Source: Oscillospiraceae bacterium | GTDB lineage: Bacteria > Bacillota > Clostridia > Oscillospirales > Oscillospiraceae | Reading direction: 5' to 3' | DNA length: 64,000 nucleotides | Assembly (NCBI GenBank): GCA_015067995.1 | Contig: SVLJ01000013.1 | Span: forward strand, 1-64,000 | In this document: positions 1 to 8,640 of the stretch, one piece after another | Position numbering within the stretch: the stretch's first letter is position 1 | Layout: the number at the start of each line of letters is the position of its first letter | The notes under the pieces: generated by a model | The model's input: the letters and a program-made list of their open reading frames with translations, nothing else | Databases searched by the model: none | Told to the model about the DNA's origin: nothing | Position numbers and translations under genes: made by a program

Positions 1-61
1 CTGCGTCCAGAATGTACCACTTGCGCTCAATGTTGGCCTTGTTTGCCATAAAAGTGGACAT
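1..61 (-). CDS. rplM: Ribosomal protein L13, N-terminal fragment (cut by window edge)
   Basis: The reverse strand encodes an N-terminus beginning MSTFMANKANIERKWY, which matches the highly conserved start of bacterial L13 (50S subunit assembly protein). Only about 20 codons lie in the window; the rest, and normally rpsI, would continue off the left edge. A GGAGGAAG ribosome binding site sits 5-6 bases upstream of the ATG, and a consensus promoter lies about 80 bases further upstream. Identification rests on the N-terminal motif alone but that motif is distinctive. Confidence 0.9.
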   Translation of the reverse strand, partial: MSTFMANKANIERKWYILDA

Positions 62-139
62 GGTTTCTTCCTCCGTATTATTTAATCAAGCGATTGCTTT
101 ACAAACGAATGGCTCCGGGTTAAAATCAGAGCAAGGATA

Positions 140-168
140 TTTATAGCATGTTACCCGCAAAGTGTCAA
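140..168 (-). promoter_or_regulatory. Sigma-A promoter of the rplM operon
   Basis: On the reverse strand TTGACA (163-168) and TATAAA (140-145) are separated by exactly 17 bases. The expected transcript has a leader of about 70 nt before rplM; it contains a small AAGC/GCTT hairpin near 88-99. An L13 autoregulatory leader is known in Firmicutes, but I cannot confirm that fold here. Confidence 0.8.
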
Positions 169-260
169 CACAATTTTTATTTTCGCCGGTACTTCCTTCA
201 AAAAGCTCTGTTTTTCTTTGGTTATCTCTTGAAATCTTGATTTCGAATTTCGAATTTGCG

Positions 261-291
261 AAAAAAGACCGTGCCGGCGGAGCGGCACGGT
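261..291 (-). terminator. Intrinsic terminator downstream of bofA
   Basis: Nine-base arms (268-276 and 283-291, accgtgccg type) form a GC-rich hairpin that on the reverse strand is followed by a run of T (complement of 261-266). It closes the yaaL-bofA unit before the rplM promoter. Confidence 0.85.
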
Positions 292-301
292 ACAGTCTGC
301 G

Positions 302-565
302 TTAGAGGACCCACTGAAGCAGCAGCAAAAGAATCAGACCGGGAAGCCCCAGAATGGCGATGGTCAGAGCGTTCCAGAGATTCAGCCCCAGAGCAAGGCC
401 GGTGACAGGAGCTGCCAGATTGGCGCACCACAGGGCGAGAAAGCCCAGTGCTGTATTGCTCAAAAGACGGACAGCAAGCTTCAGTGGTGTGCGGAAAATA
501 CGCAGCAGCGCCACACCGAGGAACAATGCCAGAATGGCGACAAGAATGCTCTGAGTCAGATCCAT
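302..565 (-). CDS. bofA: Pro-sigma-K processing inhibitor BofA
   Basis: The 87-residue product is almost wholly hydrophobic with two or three membrane segments and matches the size and composition of BofA (PF07441), the mother-cell membrane protein that restrains SpoIVFB-mediated pro-sigma-K cleavage in endospore formers. The start is supported by GGAGGGAG a few bases upstream. It overlaps the end of the YaaL-like gene by 10 bases; the yaaL-bofA pair is conserved in Bacilli and Clostridia, which strengthens the call. It marks the organism as sporulating. Confidence 0.85.
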   Translation of the reverse strand: MDLTQSILVAILALFLGVALLRIFRTPLKLAVRLLSNTALGFLALWCANLAAPVTGLALGLNLWNALTIAILGLPGLILLLLLQWVL

Positions 566-816
566 GTAGCTCCCTCCTCTGCCGGCGCAGGGGATCCCGC
601 ACCATGGCGCGCTTTAATAGCCCGGATCAGATAGTTGCAGCGTGACTGAATGGCGCTGATCTGGTAAATGCAGGACTCCACCAGCTCGGGCTCCAGCACA
701 AGATCCAGATGGTGGTAGGCCTGCTGAAGCGCATCCTGCGCCTGATAGAGTTCTGCTTTCAACCGCTCCAACTCAGGATCCGGCTGTTTTTTCCTTTTAA
801 ATAAAGCATTTTTCAT
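556..816 (-). CDS. yaaL: YaaL/DUF2508 family protein
   Basis: An 86-residue charged, helical soluble protein (KRKKQPDPELERLKAELYQA near the start), which I recognise as DUF2508/YaaL. Function unknown. It lies directly upstream of bofA and overlaps it by 10 bases, the standard arrangement in sporulating Firmicutes, where recR is often nearby. Start supported by GGGAGGG seven bases upstream. Confidence 0.8.
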   Translation of the reverse strand: MKNALFKRKKQPDPELERLKAELYQAQDALQQAYHHLDLVLEPELVESCIYQISAIQSRCNYLIRAIKARHGAGSPAPAEEGATWI

Positions 817-905
817 TGGCTGTCCCTCCCTGTAGTATTTATTCTTACGGGAAGTCTTGCCAAATATTCCACATTTTAATCTTCTGCGGAAAGGGGTTGC
901 GTCCT

Positions 906-1397
906 ATGGATCACGAAACCTATATGCGCATGGCGCTGGAACTGGCAAAAGAGGCGGCGGAGGCGGGAGAAGTACCTGTTGGCTGCGTCATTGTTCGGAA
1001 CGGGCAGGTCATTGCCCAGGGACGAAACCGCCGTGAGGAAAAGCAGGCCACCAGCTCTCACGCGGAAATGGAGGCCATTGCGCAGGCAAATGCGGCGCTG
1101 GGCAGCTGGCGGCTGGAGGACTGTACCCTGTATGTCACGCTGGAGCCGTGTCCGATGTGCGCGGGTGCCATCATCAATGCCCGGATCCCCAGGGTCTACT
1201 ATGGAGCCCGGGACGAGGCTATGGGCGCCTGCGGGGGAGTGACCAACCTGTTCATGGAGGCGTTCCCCTTCCGCCCGGCACTGGTGGGAGGCGTCCTGCG
1301 GGAAGCGTGTCAGGAGGAATTGACCGCTTTTTTCCGCTGCCTGCGGAAGCGGGATCGCCTCGAAAAGAAAGGTGAGGAAAACCTTTTGGGGATTTAA
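906..1397 (+). CDS. tadA: tRNA-specific adenosine deaminase
   Basis: TadA converts A34 to inosine in tRNA-Arg(ACG). The 163-residue protein carries the cytidine/deoxycytidylate deaminase zinc site: H52-A-E54 (catalytic Glu54) and PCPMC with Cys82 and Cys85. Length is normal for the family. The reading frame is open back to 816, but the ATG at 906 with AAAGGGG upstream gives the usual TadA N-terminus (MDHETYMRMALELA), so it is preferred. It is transcribed divergently from yaaL-bofA. Confidence 0.95.
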   Translation: MDHETYMRMALELAKEAAEAGEVPVGCVIVRNGQVIAQGRNRREEKQATSSHAEMEAIAQANAALGSWRLEDCTLYVTLEPCPMCAGAIINARIPRVYYGARDEAMGACGGVTNLFMEAFPFRPALVGGVLREACQEELTAFFRCLRKRDRLEKKGEENLLGI

Positions 1398-1494
1398 TTT
1401 TTTTGTAACAAAAGATGCTGGTTTCGTTAACAAACTTACTGTAACTTAATAATTGCAAGATACAACTTCTTTTCATCCAATCTTCCAAAAAATA

Positions 1495-1530
1495 GAGACA
1501 GGGACCAGCCATTCGGCTGGTCCCTGTCTC
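1495..1530 (-). terminator. Intrinsic terminator (16-bp perfect hairpin)
   Basis: Arms 1495-1510 and 1515-1530 are perfectly complementary with a 4-base loop. On the reverse strand the hairpin is followed by TATTTTTT, so it best terminates the membrane-protein gene at 1595-2440. Confidence 0.8.
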
Positions 1531-1549
1531 GTGAATTATTATGACAGAA

Positions 1550-1588
1550 ACCGGCCTGAATCATCAGCGGACGATGATTCAGGCCGGT
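1550..1588. repeat. Second 16-bp perfect inverted repeat between convergent genes
   Basis: Arms 1550-1565 and 1573-1588 pair perfectly with a 7-base loop. On the forward strand it is followed by TGTTATTTTAT, a weak T-rich tail, so it may terminate tadA transcription while its partner at 1495-1530 serves the opposite direction. The T-tail is imperfect. Confidence 0.5.
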
Positions 1589-1594
1589 GTTATT

Positions 1595-2440
1595 TTATGT
1601 GTTCCGGTAAGAAGGAGGATCGTTTTTAGTGTCGTGCAGAGCGGAAAGCTGCAGCATAAGAAAGCCCAATGTCAGTGCACCGCCGCCGCAGAAAAACAGC
1701 CGATCACCAAGGGTGGCTGTGTCTGCCAGTGCGGTGATGCACAGGATTGCAGCCGGGATACAGTATAGGGTGAAGCGGCGGGTATTTCCGCACCGGAAGG
1801 CAAAGGAGGAAAGATGGTACAGGCTCAGGGTCAGGAAGATCCGTGCCAGCAGTTCTATATAGTAGACCTGTTGGGATGCGTTGATGGACATTTCTCGGAA
1901 GGAGATGGTCAGCTGCAGAATCAGGTATATGACCGGCAGCAGGAGCAGATTGCCGTTTATCTGCCTGCCTTCGCCGCGGCGGATGGACACGATGGCCGGG
2001 AGGAAGCAGAGGGCGGCCGGAATCAACAGCGCTGACAACAGGGTGTTCATGCGGCGCGTGATGGCAGAGACGGGATAGAACAGACCGAGCGCGGTGCTGG
2101 TATACAGCTCACCATGGCTCAGCAGTCCGGCAAGACCGGAGAGGCACCACAGGAGGACACCGCCAACCACCAGCATCAAAGCTGCTGTGCAGCGGGCATC
2201 AAACAGCGCCGAAAAAGGATGGGCGGAAAGCTCCTTTTCGCCGGGAAGCTGTCGGCAGAACAGAAGAATCGCTGCAGCCAGCAGGAGCAGTGTGGTCGGC
2301 AGCAGGACGGAATACAGGCTGCCGGAAATCGGCAGGCCGGTATCCGGCTCAAAGCCGTAGCGGTTTTGCAGAAGCCGCAGGGTCAAACAGGCAATGCCGC
2401 CGATGACAGTCAGCAGCGTGGCAGAGAGGTGTTTTTTCAT
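1595..2440 (-). CDS. Polytopic membrane protein of unknown function
   Basis: The 281-residue product contains about seven hydrophobic segments spread along its length and no motif I recognise. The frame is open upstream to 2482, but the ATG at 2440 (MKKHLSATLL) has GGAGGATCC just upstream and gives a typical N-in membrane start. It stands alone between two inverted repeats downstream and an extended -10 promoter upstream. Function cannot be assigned. Confidence 0.65.
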   Translation of the reverse strand: MKKHLSATLLTVIGGIACLTLRLLQNRYGFEPDTGLPISGSLYSVLLPTTLLLLAAAILLFCRQLPGEKELSAHPFSALFDARCTAALMLVVGGVLLWCLSGLAGLLSHGELYTSTALGLFYPVSAITRRMNTLLSALLIPAALCFLPAIVSIRRGEGRQINGNLLLLPVIYLILQLTISFREMSINASQQVYYIELLARIFLTLSLYHLSSFAFRCGNTRRFTLYCIPAAILCITALADTATLGDRLFFCGGGALTLGFLMLQLSALHDTKNDPPSYRNT

Positions 2441-2503
2441 TACGGATCCTCCGGGACAGGCTTGGGCTTTGGCGGATGCCATCCTGTCCGATATTGTGCG
2501 TTT

Positions 2504-2512
2504 ATTATAGCA
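2504..2512 (-). promoter_or_regulatory. Extended -10 promoter for the membrane-protein gene
   Basis: Reverse strand reads TGCTATAAT (extended -10; TATAAT complement at 2504-2509). No good -35 was found 17 bases upstream, as is common for extended -10 promoters. The start codon is about 65 bases downstream. Confidence 0.55.
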
Positions 2513-2655
2513 CCGGGGAACGAAAAAGTCTATGCTGCCGACAAGGATTCTCCGGATTTGCTGTTTGAGACATGGTTATGTTTTTTACAGAGCGGACATA
2601 GAGTGTGACAGATTGTCCTGCCGGGGTGCAGCAGGAAGGGAGTGAGAAGAACCCT

Positions 2656-3666
2656 ATGAAACAGACGGAAAGCTGGAAATACTGTATGGCGGTGTCGGCG
2701 GCACTGACGCTTCTGCTGTTCGGACTGTCGCTGCTGGCGGTGGAAAAACCTGCGCCGAAGGAGGCACCGCTTCCGCCGGCAAAAACTCCGGAACCGATAG
2801 CCGCTATGCCGCCCGGTAAGGTGGACAGCAGCTATACGGTTCGTGTTCTGGATGGGGATGTTATTCAGGAGATCGCCATGGATCGATATCTGCAATGCGT
2901 GGTACGCGCGGAAATGCCGGCGTCTTTTGCTCAGGAAGCGCTGTGCGCACAGGCGGTGGCAGCCAGAACGTACACATTGTATAAAATGATTTCCGGAGGA
3001 AAGCACCCGGAGGCGGATATCTGTACAGACGCTACCTGCTGCCAGGCGTATCTCACGGCAGAAAAAGCGGCAGAAGCCTGGGGGAATGAAGCGGCGAGGA
3101 ATGAATCCAAGATCTGCAACGCGGTTTCTGCCACGGATGGACAGACCATGGTTTACGGAGGTGTTCCGATTTTGGCGGTATTCCATGCAGCTTCTCCCGG
3201 GCAGACCCGGCGGGCGGGAGAGGTGTGGAGCAGCGATCTGCCGTATTTGCAGAGTGTATCCAGCCCTGAAAACGGGGAGGCCGTTCCCAACTATTACAGC
3301 AGAGTGGAAATGAGTGTACAGGACTTCCGCAGAACGTTTCTGCAGGCACACCCGGAGGCGAAGCTCTCCGGCAATCCCGCAGAGTGGATCACCGGACTGA
3401 CCGCGACGGGAGGGAGCGTGGACACGGTCACAGTAGGCGGCGTCACTGTCCGGGGCGTGGAGCTGCGGCAGCTGTACGGGCTGCGTTCGGCGGCGTTTGA
3501 AGTGGAGGTACAGGACGGAAGCGTTGTGTTTTTTGTGACCGGCTACGGACATGGTGTCGGGATGAGTCAGTATGGCGCCCATGCCATGGCAGAGCAGGGA
3601 GCCGGCTGGCGGGAAATTCTCATGCATTACTATACCGGTATCGACATCGAGATCCGTGGTAGGTAA
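2656..3666 (+). CDS. spoIID: Stage II sporulation protein D (SpoIID) lytic transglycosylase
   Basis: SpoIID cleaves glycan strands during forespore engulfment, acting with SpoIIM and SpoIIP. The 336-residue protein has one N-terminal membrane anchor (about residues 11-29), a proline-rich linker, then the SpoIID domain. Family hallmarks are visible: RAEMPASF with the catalytic Glu86, the AVAARTY helix, the CTDATCCQAY cysteine motif, and the C-terminal signature GYGHGVGMSQYGA. The frame extends upstream to 2605, but the ATG at 2656 starts immediately before the anchor. It appears monocistronic; spoIIM/spoIIP are not adjacent. Confidence 0.92.
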   Translation: MKQTESWKYCMAVSAALTLLLFGLSLLAVEKPAPKEAPLPPAKTPEPIAAMPPGKVDSSYTVRVLDGDVIQEIAMDRYLQCVVRAEMPASFAQEALCAQAVAARTYTLYKMISGGKHPEADICTDATCCQAYLTAEKAAEAWGNEAARNESKICNAVSATDGQTMVYGGVPILAVFHAASPGQTRRAGEVWSSDLPYLQSVSSPENGEAVPNYYSRVEMSVQDFRRTFLQAHPEAKLSGNPAEWITGLTATGGSVDTVTVGGVTVRGVELRQLYGLRSAAFEVEVQDGSVVFFVTGYGHGVGMSQYGAHAMAEQGAGWREILMHYYTGIDIEIRGR

Positions 3667-3808
3667 ACGGGAAAACAGGTTTGCCGGGAGATCTGACGCC
3701 GGGAAAATGCCAATTGCAGAGAATCTGCCGTATCCGTGCTGCAGAGCCGGGGCGGCGAGCTGCGGCAGTTCCTGCGGCCGCTTGGTACAGATCAGGACAA
3801 GCACAGAC

Positions 3809-3838
3809 TTTACAAGCTGTGGGATGGCGTGATAAAAT
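3809..3838 (+). promoter_or_regulatory. Probable promoter of the secreted NodB-like gene
   Basis: TTTACA (3809-3814) and TAAAAT (3833-3838) are 18 bases apart, followed 34 bases later by the GTG start with a GAGGAGGGGG ribosome binding site. The remainder of the 3667-3871 gap shows no gene. Confidence 0.5.
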
Positions 3839-3871
3839 ATACTATCAAATCAGAAAGAGGAGGGGGTTGCT

Positions 3872-5020
3872 GTGAAGCGATATCTGCGTCTCGGTGCCAT
3901 GCTGCTTTGTGCGCTGCTGATGCTGTCGGAAATTCCGGCTGCACAGGCGACAGGGACGGTTTATTTCACGGCTGTGAATGAAACTGTGCTGAAACTGTCT
4001 GAGTCTACCATGCCGTTCTGGGCCAACAGCAGCCTGTATGTGTCCTCCGACATGTTTGCAGACAAGGAGTTGGGCATTACCTATTACAACAATGTTGTCA
4101 CAAGAATGGCAACGCTGTATCAGATTGACAGGGCGCTGCAGTTTGATCTGGAGAAAGGGACGGCAACGGATGGAGATGGTGCGCCCGTGTCGGGTGCGGC
4201 GCTTGTCCGAAACGGACGTGTCTTTTTCCCCGTACAGATGGTGGTGGATTTCTTTGAACTGACCTACAGCAATACGGCTGTGAACAGAGGCTATGTGGTG
4301 CGTCTGCGCAGCGATGACTCCGTATTGAATGACCGCCTGTTTCTGGATGCAGCCACATCGCTGCTGGAATATCGCTACGAGGAATATGAAAAGGAGAAAG
4401 CTTCGGTGACGATTCCGGTGACGCCGGTGACGCCGCCGGATAATCCAAAGCCGCCGGAGCCTCCTGTCAGCGATGAAAGAACGGTCTATCTGAGCTTTTT
4501 GGCCACGGAGAACAGCGAGGGGCTGCTGGATGTGCTGAGCCGCGCCGATATACCGGCTACGTTTTTCTTTACCGAGGAACAGCTGAAAACCAACGCGGCC
4601 TTTGCCAGACGTCTCGTGGTCACAGGTTACGGAATTGGCCTGGCGGCGGATGGCGGGCAGGAGAGTGATGTGGCAGAGCAGCTTCGTTCCGCCAACCAGC
4701 TCCTTTGGCGGATGACCGGAACCAAAACACGGCTGTGTCTTCTGGAGAATGCCGGTGCAGAGGATGAAAAGATGGCAGGTGATGCGGGATACTGCTGTCT
4801 GAAGGCGGCTGTGGATCGTTCGAAAACGGGTTTACCGGAGAGCGGCGCCAATGACCTGTATAAGGCGATCCATCGTCAGACCGGAGATACGGTGACGGTA
4901 TGGCTGGCAGACGGCGTCACACCTGCGGGACTGCAGGCGTTTTTGAAACTGGCAGACAGCAACGGAGACCTGCTGGCGGCGCTGACAGAGCTGGTGCTGA
5001 AGAACGAAATTTACAAATGA
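3872..5020 (+). CDS. Secreted protein with a degenerate polysaccharide-deacetylase (NodB-like) domain
   Basis: The 382-residue product has a clear signal peptide (residues 1-26, cleavage near AAQA-TG). Residues about 30-160 resemble the copper-amine-oxidase-N-type module common in Clostridia surface proteins (FFPVQMVVDFF). A proline-rich linker (VTPVTPPDNPKPPEPP) leads to a C-terminal region with the start RTVYLSFLATEN and the strand PATFFFTEEQL, the layout of NodB-type deacetylases. The canonical metal-binding TFDDGP is replaced by SFLATE and no HxxxH is apparent, so catalytic activity is unlikely. Start is GTG with GAGGAGGGGG upstream. A cell wall or spore role is inference. Confidence 0.65.
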   Translation: MKRYLRLGAMLLCALLMLSEIPAAQATGTVYFTAVNETVLKLSESTMPFWANSSLYVSSDMFADKELGITYYNNVVTRMATLYQIDRALQFDLEKGTATDGDGAPVSGAALVRNGRVFFPVQMVVDFFELTYSNTAVNRGYVVRLRSDDSVLNDRLFLDAATSLLEYRYEEYEKEKASVTIPVTPVTPPDNPKPPEPPVSDERTVYLSFLATENSEGLLDVLSRADIPATFFFTEEQLKTNAAFARRLVVTGYGIGLAADGGQESDVAEQLRSANQLLWRMTGTKTRLCLLENAGAEDEKMAGDAGYCCLKAAVDRSKTGLPESGANDLYKAIHRQTGDTVTVWLADGVTPAGLQAFLKLADSNGDLLAALTELVLKNEIYK

Positions 5021-5045
5021 TTCAACAATTGCCTGGCATTTTGGC

Positions 5046-5051
5046 TATAAT
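5046..5051 (+). promoter_or_regulatory. Possible -10 element of the two-component/HtrA operon
   Basis: TATAAT at 5046-5051 lies 81 bases upstream of the regulator start. The best -35 candidate (TTCAAC at 5021) gives a long 19-base spacer, so the promoter is tentative. Confidence 0.4.
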
Positions 5052-5131
5052 GAAGGCAAAAGCATTGTATCATGAGACTTCTGAAAAACGGCATACGGCG
5101 CTTTTCGGAGGCGAAATGGGAGGTCTTGTGT

Positions 5132-5833
5132 ATGGCACGGAACATTCTGGTGGTAGAAGATGATCGCAATATTTCCGAATTGATCCAGATGTATTTGCTG
5201 AAGGAAGGTTTTGAAGTCCGTATTGCGGGAGACGGCGGAAAGGCAATTCGCGAGTTTGAAGAGCGGGTGCCTGATCTGATTCTCCTGGACATCATGCTGC
5301 CGGTGATGGACGGCTGGGCCGTTTGCGCCAGAATTCGTGAGACATCCCGGGTGCCCATCATCATGCTGACAGCCAAGAGTGAGGTGTTTGACCGTATTCA
5401 GGGTCTGGAGATGGGCGCGGATGATTACATCGTAAAGCCCTTTGAAATGAAGGAACTGCTGGCGCGCATCAATGCGGTGCTGCGCCGTACGGAGATCCCG
5501 GATGATACCCGTAAGAAGCTGAGCTTCGATAAGCTGGTCATCAATCTGGACTCCTATGAGCTGGTGGTGGACGGCAAAAAAGTGGACACGCCCCCCAAGG
5601 AGCTGGAGCTGCTGTACCATCTGGCCAGCACACCCAACCGGGTCTACACCCGCAATCAGCTGCTGGATGAGGTTTGGGGCTTCGACTATTTCGGAGATTC
5701 CCGCACGGTGGATGTGCATATCAAGCGCCTGCGGGAAAAGGTGGAAAACATCAGCGATCAGTGGGCCCTGAAGACCGTTTGGGGCGTGGGCTATAAATTT
5801 GAAGTGACAGACGCTCAGAACGCACAGAAGTGA
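5132..5833 (+). CDS. OmpR/PhoB-family response regulator
   Basis: A 233-residue DNA-binding regulator with an N-terminal receiver domain (acidic pair Glu9-Asp10-Asp11, phospho-acceptor Asp53 in LLDIMLP, Thr80, Lys102 in VKPFE) and a C-terminal winged-helix domain (about 135-228; ELELLYHL, VDVHIKRLREK, TVWGVGYKF). The frame is open from 5072, but the ATG at 5132 has GGGAGG eight bases upstream and yields the standard MARNILVVEDD start. It heads an operon with a histidine kinase and an HtrA protease, reminiscent of CssRS-HtrA envelope stress systems. Confidence 0.93.
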   Translation: MARNILVVEDDRNISELIQMYLLKEGFEVRIAGDGGKAIREFEERVPDLILLDIMLPVMDGWAVCARIRETSRVPIIMLTAKSEVFDRIQGLEMGADDYIVKPFEMKELLARINAVLRRTEIPDDTRKKLSFDKLVINLDSYELVVDGKKVDTPPKELELLYHLASTPNRVYTRNQLLDEVWGFDYFGDSRTVDVHIKRLREKVENISDQWALKTVWGVGYKFEVTDAQNAQK

Positions 5834-5876
5834 GCGTCGCGGACAGTACAAATGAAATGTAAGAGGAAGCGTGACC

Positions 5877-7322
5877 ATGAGGAGAATCAGCCAACGATTT
5901 CAGGGCATATACTGGCGTCAGTTGTTTATGACGACAGGCATTGTCCTGCTGACGCTGCTCCTGCTGGGCGCTTCTTTTTTTCTGCTCAGCTATAATTATG
6001 CCCGTCAGGAGCGCAATGAGGAATTGAAAGCCAGAGCCACCGTGGTAGCTCGTCTTTCTGCGGCCTACCTCCGTGATAATGTGTTCGCCAGTCAGGAGGA
6101 ACTCCGGGAACTGGCTTCCTTCGGTGCCAGTGTGTCGGATATGGATTTCCTGATCTGTGACTGCGAGGGACGCGCGTTGCTGACCACGGAGGAGACATTG
6201 GCCGGTAAGGTCATCATTATGCCGTTGGAGCTGGTAAAAACAGCGCTTGAGGAGGGCGAAGCCAATACTGTCAGCAATTTAAACGGACTGTACGCCACCA
6301 GACAGTTTGTGGTAGGCGTACCTGTGACCATCTCTGGCGATGAACATGTGGGCGTGGTGTTTGCTGTGGCGGAAACCACCTACCTGGACATCATGTGGCG
6401 CGGATTTGTGGGTCTGTTCTTTATGACGGCTATGGTGGTGCTGATGGTGGCCTTTATGGCAGCCTCCATCACCGCCATGCGTGTGGTCAAGCCCATCCGG
6501 GAAATGGTGCAGGCTACCCGCCGGTACGCGGAGGGGAATTTCGATATTCGCATGTATGATTACGGCCGCAGCGACGAGATCGGTGAGCTGGCTGCATCCT
6601 TCAACAATATGGCGGAATCTCTGCAGGAGACCGAGCGTCAGCGCAGAGAGTTTATTGCCAACATCTCCCATGAGCTGAAAACGCCTATGACCACCATCGC
6701 CGGTTATACCGACGGCATTCTGGACGGAACCATCCCACCGGAAAGTGAGCGGCGGTATCTGGAGATCATTTCTGCGGAAAGCCGCCGTCTGAGCCGGCTG
6801 GTGCGCCGGATGCTGGATGTCAGTCAGCTGCAGGTCATGGAACCCCTGAAGGTACAGGGACGCTTTGACCTGTGTGAATCCGTGCGGCGCGTGCTGATCT
6901 CTCTGGAAAAGAAGATCACAGACCGCGGGCTGGATGTAGAGGCTGATATTCCGGAAGAATCCATTCTGGTGCGGGGCGACAATGATATGATCACGCAGGT
7001 GATCTATAACCTGCTGGAGAATGCGGCCAAGTTTGCCCAGCACGGTTCCACATTGTATATCGGTGTGGCGGTGCGGGACAGCAAAGCCCGGGTGATCGTC
7101 CGAAATCTGGGCGATACCATCCCACCGGAGGAGCTGCCGCTGCTGTTCGAGCGGTTCCATAAAAGCGACAAGTCCCGCAGCGCGGATAAGGATGGCGTGG
7201 GATTGGGTCTGTATATCGTGAAGACCATTCTGGAGCAGCACAAAGAAAAAATTGAAGTCGCCAGCGAGGATGGCATTACGGAATTTGCATTTTCGCTGCC
7301 GATGGAAGAACGGAGCGGCTGA
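5877..7322 (+). CDS. Membrane sensor histidine kinase
   Basis: The 481-residue kinase has an N-terminal membrane segment (about 18-40), an extracytoplasmic sensing region, a second membrane segment (about 178-200), a HAMP linker, the H-box ISHELKTP with phospho-acceptor His265, and a HATPase domain (N-box LLENAAKF, G-box GVGLGLYIV). An upstream in-frame GTG at 5871 is too close to the AGAGGA ribosome binding site, so the ATG at 5877 is chosen. Its stop overlaps the htrA start by one base, indicating translational coupling with the protease. Confidence 0.93.
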   Translation: MRRISQRFQGIYWRQLFMTTGIVLLTLLLLGASFFLLSYNYARQERNEELKARATVVARLSAAYLRDNVFASQEELRELASFGASVSDMDFLICDCEGRALLTTEETLAGKVIIMPLELVKTALEEGEANTVSNLNGLYATRQFVVGVPVTISGDEHVGVVFAVAETTYLDIMWRGFVGLFFMTAMVVLMVAFMAASITAMRVVKPIREMVQATRRYAEGNFDIRMYDYGRSDEIGELAASFNNMAESLQETERQRREFIANISHELKTPMTTIAGYTDGILDGTIPPESERRYLEIISAESRRLSRLVRRMLDVSQLQVMEPLKVQGRFDLCESVRRVLISLEKKITDRGLDVEADIPEESILVRGDNDMITQVIYNLLENAAKFAQHGSTLYIGVAVRDSKARVIVRNLGDTIPPEELPLLFERFHKSDKSRSADKDGVGLGLYIVKTILEQHKEKIEVASEDGITEFAFSLPMEERSG

Positions 7323-8638
7323 TGGAGGAGATCAGAAAGAAAACGTCCATACGGATCGAGCGGCGGGAAGATGAAGTCGTAGGGTGCTATGTGCCGTCTG
7401 CCCGGGAGGTGGTGGGTGTTTTGACCCATGAAAAGCCGCTGCCCGGCAGAGCTGCCGCGGCGGAAAAGCCGGTGCTCCGCAAAAAGAAAAAGACAGGGCT
7501 GTGGATTTTCCTGCTTTGCGCGGCTGTGCTGGTGGGCGTATCTGTGGGTGCGTATTTCTACCCCTGGGAGCAGACCGGCGGAACGCAGCCGGACGGAGAG
7601 GAAGCCGGAAGCAGTATGCCCGGCTTCGATGGCGGATACGACTTCACCATGCCCGGAGGGGAGACCTTTGACGGAATCCAGATCATGACGCATCCGGCGG
7701 GAGAGACCCGCCTGACCATTACGGAAGCGCAGGGAGAAGCCCTGACGCCGCAGGAAACCTATGCCCGGGTGAATCCGGCTGTGGTGACGGTGGTGGCGGA
7801 TATGGTCAGCGGAGGCTCCTCGGTGGGAACCGGCGTGATTTTTACCCGCGACGGATACATGCTGACCAATTATCATGTGGTGCAGGGCGGCTACGCGTGT
7901 ATGGTGATCACCGCAGACAATGCCCAGTATGAGGCGCTCTATGTGGCTGGTGATCAGGCCAGCGATCTTGCGGTGCTGAAAATCGTGGGCGATGATCTGC
8001 CTGCGGCGGATATTGGGGATTCCTCACAGCTGGAGGTAGGCGATGCGGTATATGCCATTGGCAGTCCGCTGGGAACGGAGCTGCGGGGAACTTTCACCAA
8101 TGGCATTGTATCTGCAGTGGATCGTGAGGTGGATGTGGACGGCAGATCCATGATTTTGCTCCAGACCAATACCGCCCTGAACAGCGGAAACTCCGGCGGC
8201 CCGCTGATCAATCAGTACGGTCAGGTGGTGGGCATCAATACCATTAAGATGATGTCGGACTATTCCACCGTGGAAGGTCTGGGTTTTGCCATTCCCTCTC
8301 TTCGGGTGAGAAGACTTGTCAACGAGCTGCTGGCCTACGGTGAGGTCGCTCCTGAGCCGCTGCTGGGTATCACGGTGGAGGTTTTGGGAACGAAGCTTCC
8401 GGACGGCACTGTGGGAGCGCGGATACAGAGTGTGACGCCGGGATCTGCCTCCGAGAAAGCAGGTCTGCGGGGCGGAGATGTGATTGTGGCTGTTGGAGGG
8501 GAATCCATCAGCGGCAGTGCGGATGTGCTGCGGGTTCGCGGCTGGTACAGCCTGGGTGACAAAATGCCCATGCGTGTCTGGCGGGACGGCAAATATCTGG
8601 ATGTCACACTGGAGCTGCTGCAGGCAGCCGGAGAATAA
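7322..8638 (+). CDS. htrA: Membrane-anchored HtrA/DegP-type serine protease
   Basis: A 438-residue protein with a cytoplasmic basic region ending RKKKK, one membrane anchor (about 60-80), a trypsin-like domain with His185 (NYHVV), Asp215 (SDLAVLK) and Ser291 (GNSGGPL), and one C-terminal PDZ domain (about 345-435). This is the usual architecture of Gram-positive HtrA quality-control proteases acting outside the membrane. The ATG overlaps the kinase stop codon (TGATG), so it is co-transcribed with the two-component system and is probably also a target of it. Confidence 0.93.
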   Translation: MEEIRKKTSIRIERREDEVVGCYVPSAREVVGVLTHEKPLPGRAAAAEKPVLRKKKKTGLWIFLLCAAVLVGVSVGAYFYPWEQTGGTQPDGEEAGSSMPGFDGGYDFTMPGGETFDGIQIMTHPAGETRLTITEAQGEALTPQETYARVNPAVVTVVADMVSGGSSVGTGVIFTRDGYMLTNYHVVQGGYACMVITADNAQYEALYVAGDQASDLAVLKIVGDDLPAADIGDSSQLEVGDAVYAIGSPLGTELRGTFTNGIVSAVDREVDVDGRSMILLQTNTALNSGNSGGPLINQYGQVVGINTIKMMSDYSTVEGLGFAIPSLRVRRLVNELLAYGEVAPEPLLGITVEVLGTKLPDGTVGARIQSVTPGSASEKAGLRGGDVIVAVGGESISGSADVLRVRGWYSLGDKMPMRVWRDGKYLDVTLELLQAAGE

Positions 8639-8640
8639 CA

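Noticed and set aside
1495-1588. The pair of 16-bp inverted repeats as ends of a small insertion element
   Set aside because: The two repeats are unrelated to each other in sequence, are palindromic hairpins rather than terminal repeats, and sit exactly where convergent genes need terminators.
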